Shown piece after piece: positions 61,106 to 64,000 of a stretch of DNA of 64,000 nucleotides. This stretch comes from Streptomyces hoynatensis (GTDB lineage Bacteria > Actinomycetota > Actinomycetes > Streptomycetales > Streptomycetaceae). The position numbers and the translations under genes are program-made. The stretch spans positions 49,113-113,112 of the forward strand of contig NZ_RBAL01000021.1 of NCBI RefSeq assembly GCF_003626535.1, in the 5' to 3' direction. The notes under the pieces were generated by a model. The model searched no databases. It was not told the DNA's origin and saw nothing but the letters and a program-made list of their open reading frames with translations. Every line of letters begins with the position of its first letter. Position 1 is the stretch's first letter.

Positions 61106-62614
61106 ATGACAAGTGTGCGGCAGTGGGACATCCTCATCATCGGCAACGGAGCGCTCGGCCTCTTCCTCGCCGAGGAACTGGCCACCCGGGGGGCCGGCTC
61201 GATCGCCGTGGTCGGGCCGCGCGGCCGCGCGTCGGGGGCCAGCCAGGCGGCCGGGGCGATGCTCGGCTCCTTCGGCGAGGTGACGCCGGAGACCCTGCGC
61301 ACGGCCCCCGGGCGGGCCAGGTTCGAACTGGGCAGGGCGGCGCACCGGATGTGGCCGGGGGTGCTCCGGCGCCTGGAGTCGGAAGGCGCGCCGGGGCACC
61401 GGCCGCTGCGGGTGGCGCAGGACAGCTACGTGGTGCTGAACACCAGCGGCTCCTACCTCGACTCGGCGAACTTCGCGGCGATCACCGCCGCGCTCGGCGC
61501 GTACGGGGGGCCGTTCGAGGAGGTCGATCCCGCCGGGATCGCCGGGTACCGGCCGCGCGCCGACCAGCGGGCGCTGCGCGCCCTGCACCTGCCGGGGGAG
61601 GGCGCGGTGGACGCGCGGCGGGTGATCGCCGCGCTCGAGGCGCGGATCGTGCGGCAGGGCGTGACGCTCGTGGACCAGGAGGCCGAGGCGGTGATCGCCG
61701 CCGACGGCGGGGTCGGCGGCGTCCGCCTGGCCGACGGCAGCCGGCTGGAGGCGGAGCGGGTGGTGGTGGCGGCCGGCGCCAGGAGCGGGCCGCTGCTGCG
61801 GGGCGTGGCCCAGGCCGCGGACCCGATGCCGACCTTCGCCGGGCGCGGCTTCGCCCTGGTCGGCCGGCGGATGGCGGGGCCGCCCTTCGAGAGCGTGGTG
61901 CGCACCCCCAACCGCGCCTTCGCCTGCGGACTGCACGTCGTGCCGCTCGGCGAGGGCAGGGAGTACCTCGGCGCCACCAACAGCGTCGCCGCCGAGCCGC
62001 TGAACAGCGTGCAGATGAACGACGTGCACTTCCTGACCCAGTGCGCGATGCAGCAGCTCGACGAGGAGATCACCCACCACGAGATCGAGGAGTGGCGGGT
62101 GGGCAGCCGGCCGGTGACCCTGGACGGCTTTCCGCTGATCGGCTGGTCCGCGCTGCCCGGGCTCTACGTGCTGACCGGCACCTACCGGGACGGGTTCCAC
62201 TGCGCGCCGCTGCTCGCCGCGAACGCCGCGAACGAACTCGAAGGCAAGGAGCGCCTGATCGACGGCATGTTCGCGCCGTCCCGCGGCCTGATCCACACCA
62301 GGACCGTGGAGCACGCCATCGAGGAGTACGTGGAGCACTGCCTGGCCGGCTGGTTCGAATCGCAGGCCGCCCTGCACGGCACGACCGGCTGGCTGGCCGG
62401 CATCTACCGCCGCCAGGCCACCGCCTTCTACAGCTGGCTCGGCCTCGACTTCGGCCTCGGGCCCGATCTGGTGGCCTATGCCGTGAGCAGCCGGCAGAAC
62501 GCCCGGGAGATCCGGCGCGGCCTGCGCGAGCACGGCATTCAGCCCGGGGCGGGCGCCGCGTCCGGGTCCGGGTCAGGGTCAGGGCCGGTCTCCTCGGCGG
62601 TGGCCGGCGGCTGA
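61106..62614 (+). CDS. FAD-dependent amine/amino-acid oxidase (DAO-like)
   Basis: Predicted 502 residues. FAD-binding IIGNGALGLFLAEELATRG at the N-terminus, VVVAAGARSG in the middle and TGTYRDGFHCAPLLA late, as in glycine oxidase/D-amino-acid oxidase relatives. A ~130-residue C-terminal extension beyond the usual fold ends in a Gly-Ser repeat. The last 76 bp overlap the end of the convergent aldo-keto reductase. Substrate unknown; it could oxidise an amine made by the neighbouring aminotransferase. Confidence 0.85.
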   Translation: MTSVRQWDILIIGNGALGLFLAEELATRGAGSIAVVGPRGRASGASQAAGAMLGSFGEVTPETLRTAPGRARFELGRAAHRMWPGVLRRLESEGAPGHRPLRVAQDSYVVLNTSGSYLDSANFAAITAALGAYGGPFEEVDPAGIAGYRPRADQRALRALHLPGEGAVDARRVIAALEARIVRQGVTLVDQEAEAVIAADGGVGGVRLADGSRLEAERVVVAAGARSGPLLRGVAQAADPMPTFAGRGFALVGRRMAGPPFESVVRTPNRAFACGLHVVPLGEGREYLGATNSVAAEPLNSVQMNDVHFLTQCAMQQLDEEITHHEIEEWRVGSRPVTLDGFPLIGWSALPGLYVLTGTYRDGFHCAPLLAANAANELEGKERLIDGMFAPSRGLIHTRTVEHAIEEYVEHCLAGWFESQAALHGTTGWLAGIYRRQATAFYSWLGLDFGLGPDLVAYAVSSRQNAREIRRGLREHGIQPGAGAASGSGSGSGPVSSAVAGG

Positions 62615-63675
62615 GCCGCGGGGGCCGGCGGCCCCTGTGGGTGCACCAGGCGCTGGTAGCCGGGGGCGAGGAAGGTGTGCGGGTAGGGCAGCGGCCTCCG
62701 GCTCGCCAGGTCCAGCCGGGACAGCGCCTCGCGAGGGAGCGTGAGGTCGAGCGAGGCCAGGTTCTCGCGGAGCTGCGCCGGCGAGGACACCCCGAGGGCG
62801 ACGGAGGTGAGCCGGGGCCGGTGCAGCAGCCACGCCAGGGCGACCTGCGCGGCGCTGCTGCCGAGTTCCCGCGCCACCTCCCGCAGGCAGTCGAGCACCC
62901 GGGGGACCGTCTCGTCGAAGGGGTCGAGGTCCCCCGTCGTGAAGGATTCCGTCAGCCTGCCCCTGCCCCGGATGACGCGCGCCGCCCGGTCCACCCGGTA
63001 GTGGCCGGCCAGCAGCCCGTTGGCCAGGGGGCCCCAGCCGACCAGCGCAGGACCGCGGTCGAGCAGCGGGCAGATCTCGTGCTCGACGCCCCTTTCGAGC
63101 AGGTTGTAGTTCATCTGGACCGCCGCCACCGGTGGGAGCCCCTGCCACTGGGCGAGGGCCTGGCACCGGGCGAGATACCAGCCGGGCACGTTGCTGATCC
63201 CGAAGTAGCGGATCTTCCCGCCGGCGACGAGGTCGGCGGCGGCGGCGAGCGTCTCCTCGGGGGGCGTCACGCCGTCCCACAGGTGCAGGTAGTACAGGTC
63301 GATCCAGTCCGTGCCGAGCCTGCGCAGCGAGCGTTCCACCGCCCCGAACATCGCGTTGCGGCTGCACCCCCCGCTGTTGGCGTTGCGGGGGTCGGTGAGG
63401 TAGCCGAACTTCGTGGCGACCACGACGGCTTCGCGGGCCCTGGCGCGGCGGATCGCCTTGCCGAGCCACTGCTCGCTCTCGCCGCCGTTGTAGACGTTCG
63501 CGGTGTCGAAGAAATTGATCCCGTTGTCGAGCGCCGTGCCGACCAGGGAATCGGCGTCGGCCTGGGACATGGTCCAGCGGGCACCCCAGCGGGAGCCCAT
63601 CGTGGCCGCGCCCAGGCACAGGCGCGAGACCCTGAGACCCGTGGTCCCCAGGAAGCGGTATCCGATGTCGGTCAT
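62539..63675 (-). CDS. Aldo/keto reductase
   Basis: Predicted 378 residues. NADPH-dependent barrel with tetrad residues in FFDTANVYNGG (Asp, Tyr), ATKFGY (Lys) and YLHLWDG (His). ATG at 63675 with AGAGGA upstream. The C-terminus carries a DPDPDPD repeat that exists only where it overlaps the convergent oxidase gene. Resembles sugar-pathway reductases of antibiotic clusters. Confidence 0.9.
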   Translation of the reverse strand: MTDIGYRFLGTTGLRVSRLCLGAATMGSRWGARWTMSQADADSLVGTALDNGINFFDTANVYNGGESEQWLGKAIRRARAREAVVVATKFGYLTDPRNANSGGCSRNAMFGAVERSLRRLGTDWIDLYYLHLWDGVTPPEETLAAAADLVAGGKIRYFGISNVPGWYLARCQALAQWQGLPPVAAVQMNYNLLERGVEHEICPLLDRGPALVGWGPLANGLLAGHYRVDRAARVIRGRGRLTESFTTGDLDPFDETVPRVLDCLREVARELGSSAAQVALAWLLHRPRLTSVALGVSSPAQLRENLASLDLTLPREALSRLDLASRRPLPYPHTFLAPGYQRLVHPQGPPAPAAQPPATAEETGPDPDPDPDAAPAPG

Positions 63676-63880
63676 CCGGTCCTCTGCGGTAGGCCCGCGG
63701 CTTGCGGGGAACGTCACAGGCGCCGTGGCCAAGGGAGTCGGCTGTGCACCACGCCGCCTGATGGGGCCGGTGTGCAGCCGCCTTTGCGTCATCTTGCGCC
63801 CCTCATCTTGACGAGGACATGCCTAGCGCAGATAACGTGCGAGAACAATGATGTTCGGCCCCGGTGAGTCCGCCCCTAAA

Positions 63881-64000
63881 GGTTGTCTCGTAACTGTTGT
63901 GGCTGGTGCGCGTTGGGCTGATCGTGCAGGTGCTGAGTGCGGAACGTCGTGACGTGATCGAGGTGTTCACCGGTCTGGCGCCGGGCCGCTTCCGGCGGCT
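63881..64000 (+). mobile_element. Left end of a probable insertion sequence, cut by the window end
   Basis: From GGTTGTCTCGTAACTGTTGT (63881 on) the sequence reads like the terminal repeat and leader of streptomycete IS5-type elements, followed at once by a transposase-like frame. The right end is outside the window, so neither inverted repeats nor target duplication can be checked. Confidence 0.5.
63930..64000 (+). CDS. Transposase N-terminus (IS5-like), partial
   Basis: Open to the window end: VLSAERRDVIEVFTGLAPG then RFRRL, like the start of streptomycete IS5-family transposases. GTG at 63930, 63924 or 63906 are alternative starts. Only 23 codons are visible. Confidence 0.55.
   Translation, partial: MLSAERRDVIEVFTGLAPGRFRR

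Overview
The window is about 72% G+C, with strong G/C bias at third codon positions, frequent GTG starts and very long spurious open frames opposite real genes. Its gene content (sepH, the cutRS pair, DUF4193/DUF3093/DUF3710/DUF5998/DUF6343 proteins, ceoBC-type TrkA proteins) is that of a Streptomyces or close relative. The left two thirds looks like conserved chromosomal core. No rRNA, tRNA or CRISPR array was seen.

Layout. 1-5.2 kb: end of an M16 peptidase, a GntR regulator, the PTS phosphocarrier HPr and a GNAT/ADP-forming acyl-CoA synthetase fusion. 5.3-10.9 kb: DUF5998 protein, phosphodiesterase, thymidine kinase, a glyoxalase-fold protein, a rhodanese and the cell-division protein SepH. 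11.5-18.6 kb: coproporphyrin ferrochelatase, inositol-phosphatase family protein, a 57-residue ORF, CutR/CutS, DUF4193, DUF3093, dUTPase and DUF3710. 18.9-32.2 kb is dominated by potassium physiology: a tiny membrane ORF coupled to kdpF, then kdpABC, kdpDE, an OB-fold/DUF3159 pair, two TrkA-type RCK proteins and a divergent KimA-like importer. 32.2-46.9 kb holds an RNA methyltransferase, a TetR regulator with a clear operator facing an epimerase, an F420-type oxidoreductase, homocysteine methyltransferase, a secreted ricin-type lectin behind a 7-bp minisatellite, a nitrilase-family enzyme, an ECF sigma factor with an effector-like C-terminal domain beside an MFS exporter, a two-component system, and small metabolic and regulatory genes. 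47-50.1 kb: a tautomerase-like/YHS fusion behind a metal-sensor-type operator, then arginine deiminase and ornithine carbamoyltransferase.

50.4-64 kb is more accessory. The most unusual locus is a three-gene operon at 54.9-56.9 kb: a 16-cysteine double-psi-barrel-like protein with no signal peptide of its own, a Tat-signal protein, and a MauE/DoxX-type membrane protein of the kind that supports disulfide formation. I read it as a possible dedicated export and disulfide-maturation system for one Cys-rich protein. A small tailoring-enzyme group follows at 58.3-63.7 kb (sugar-type aminotransferase, cytochrome P450, FAD amine oxidase-like protein, aldo-keto reductase). The window ends inside the left end of a probable insertion sequence.
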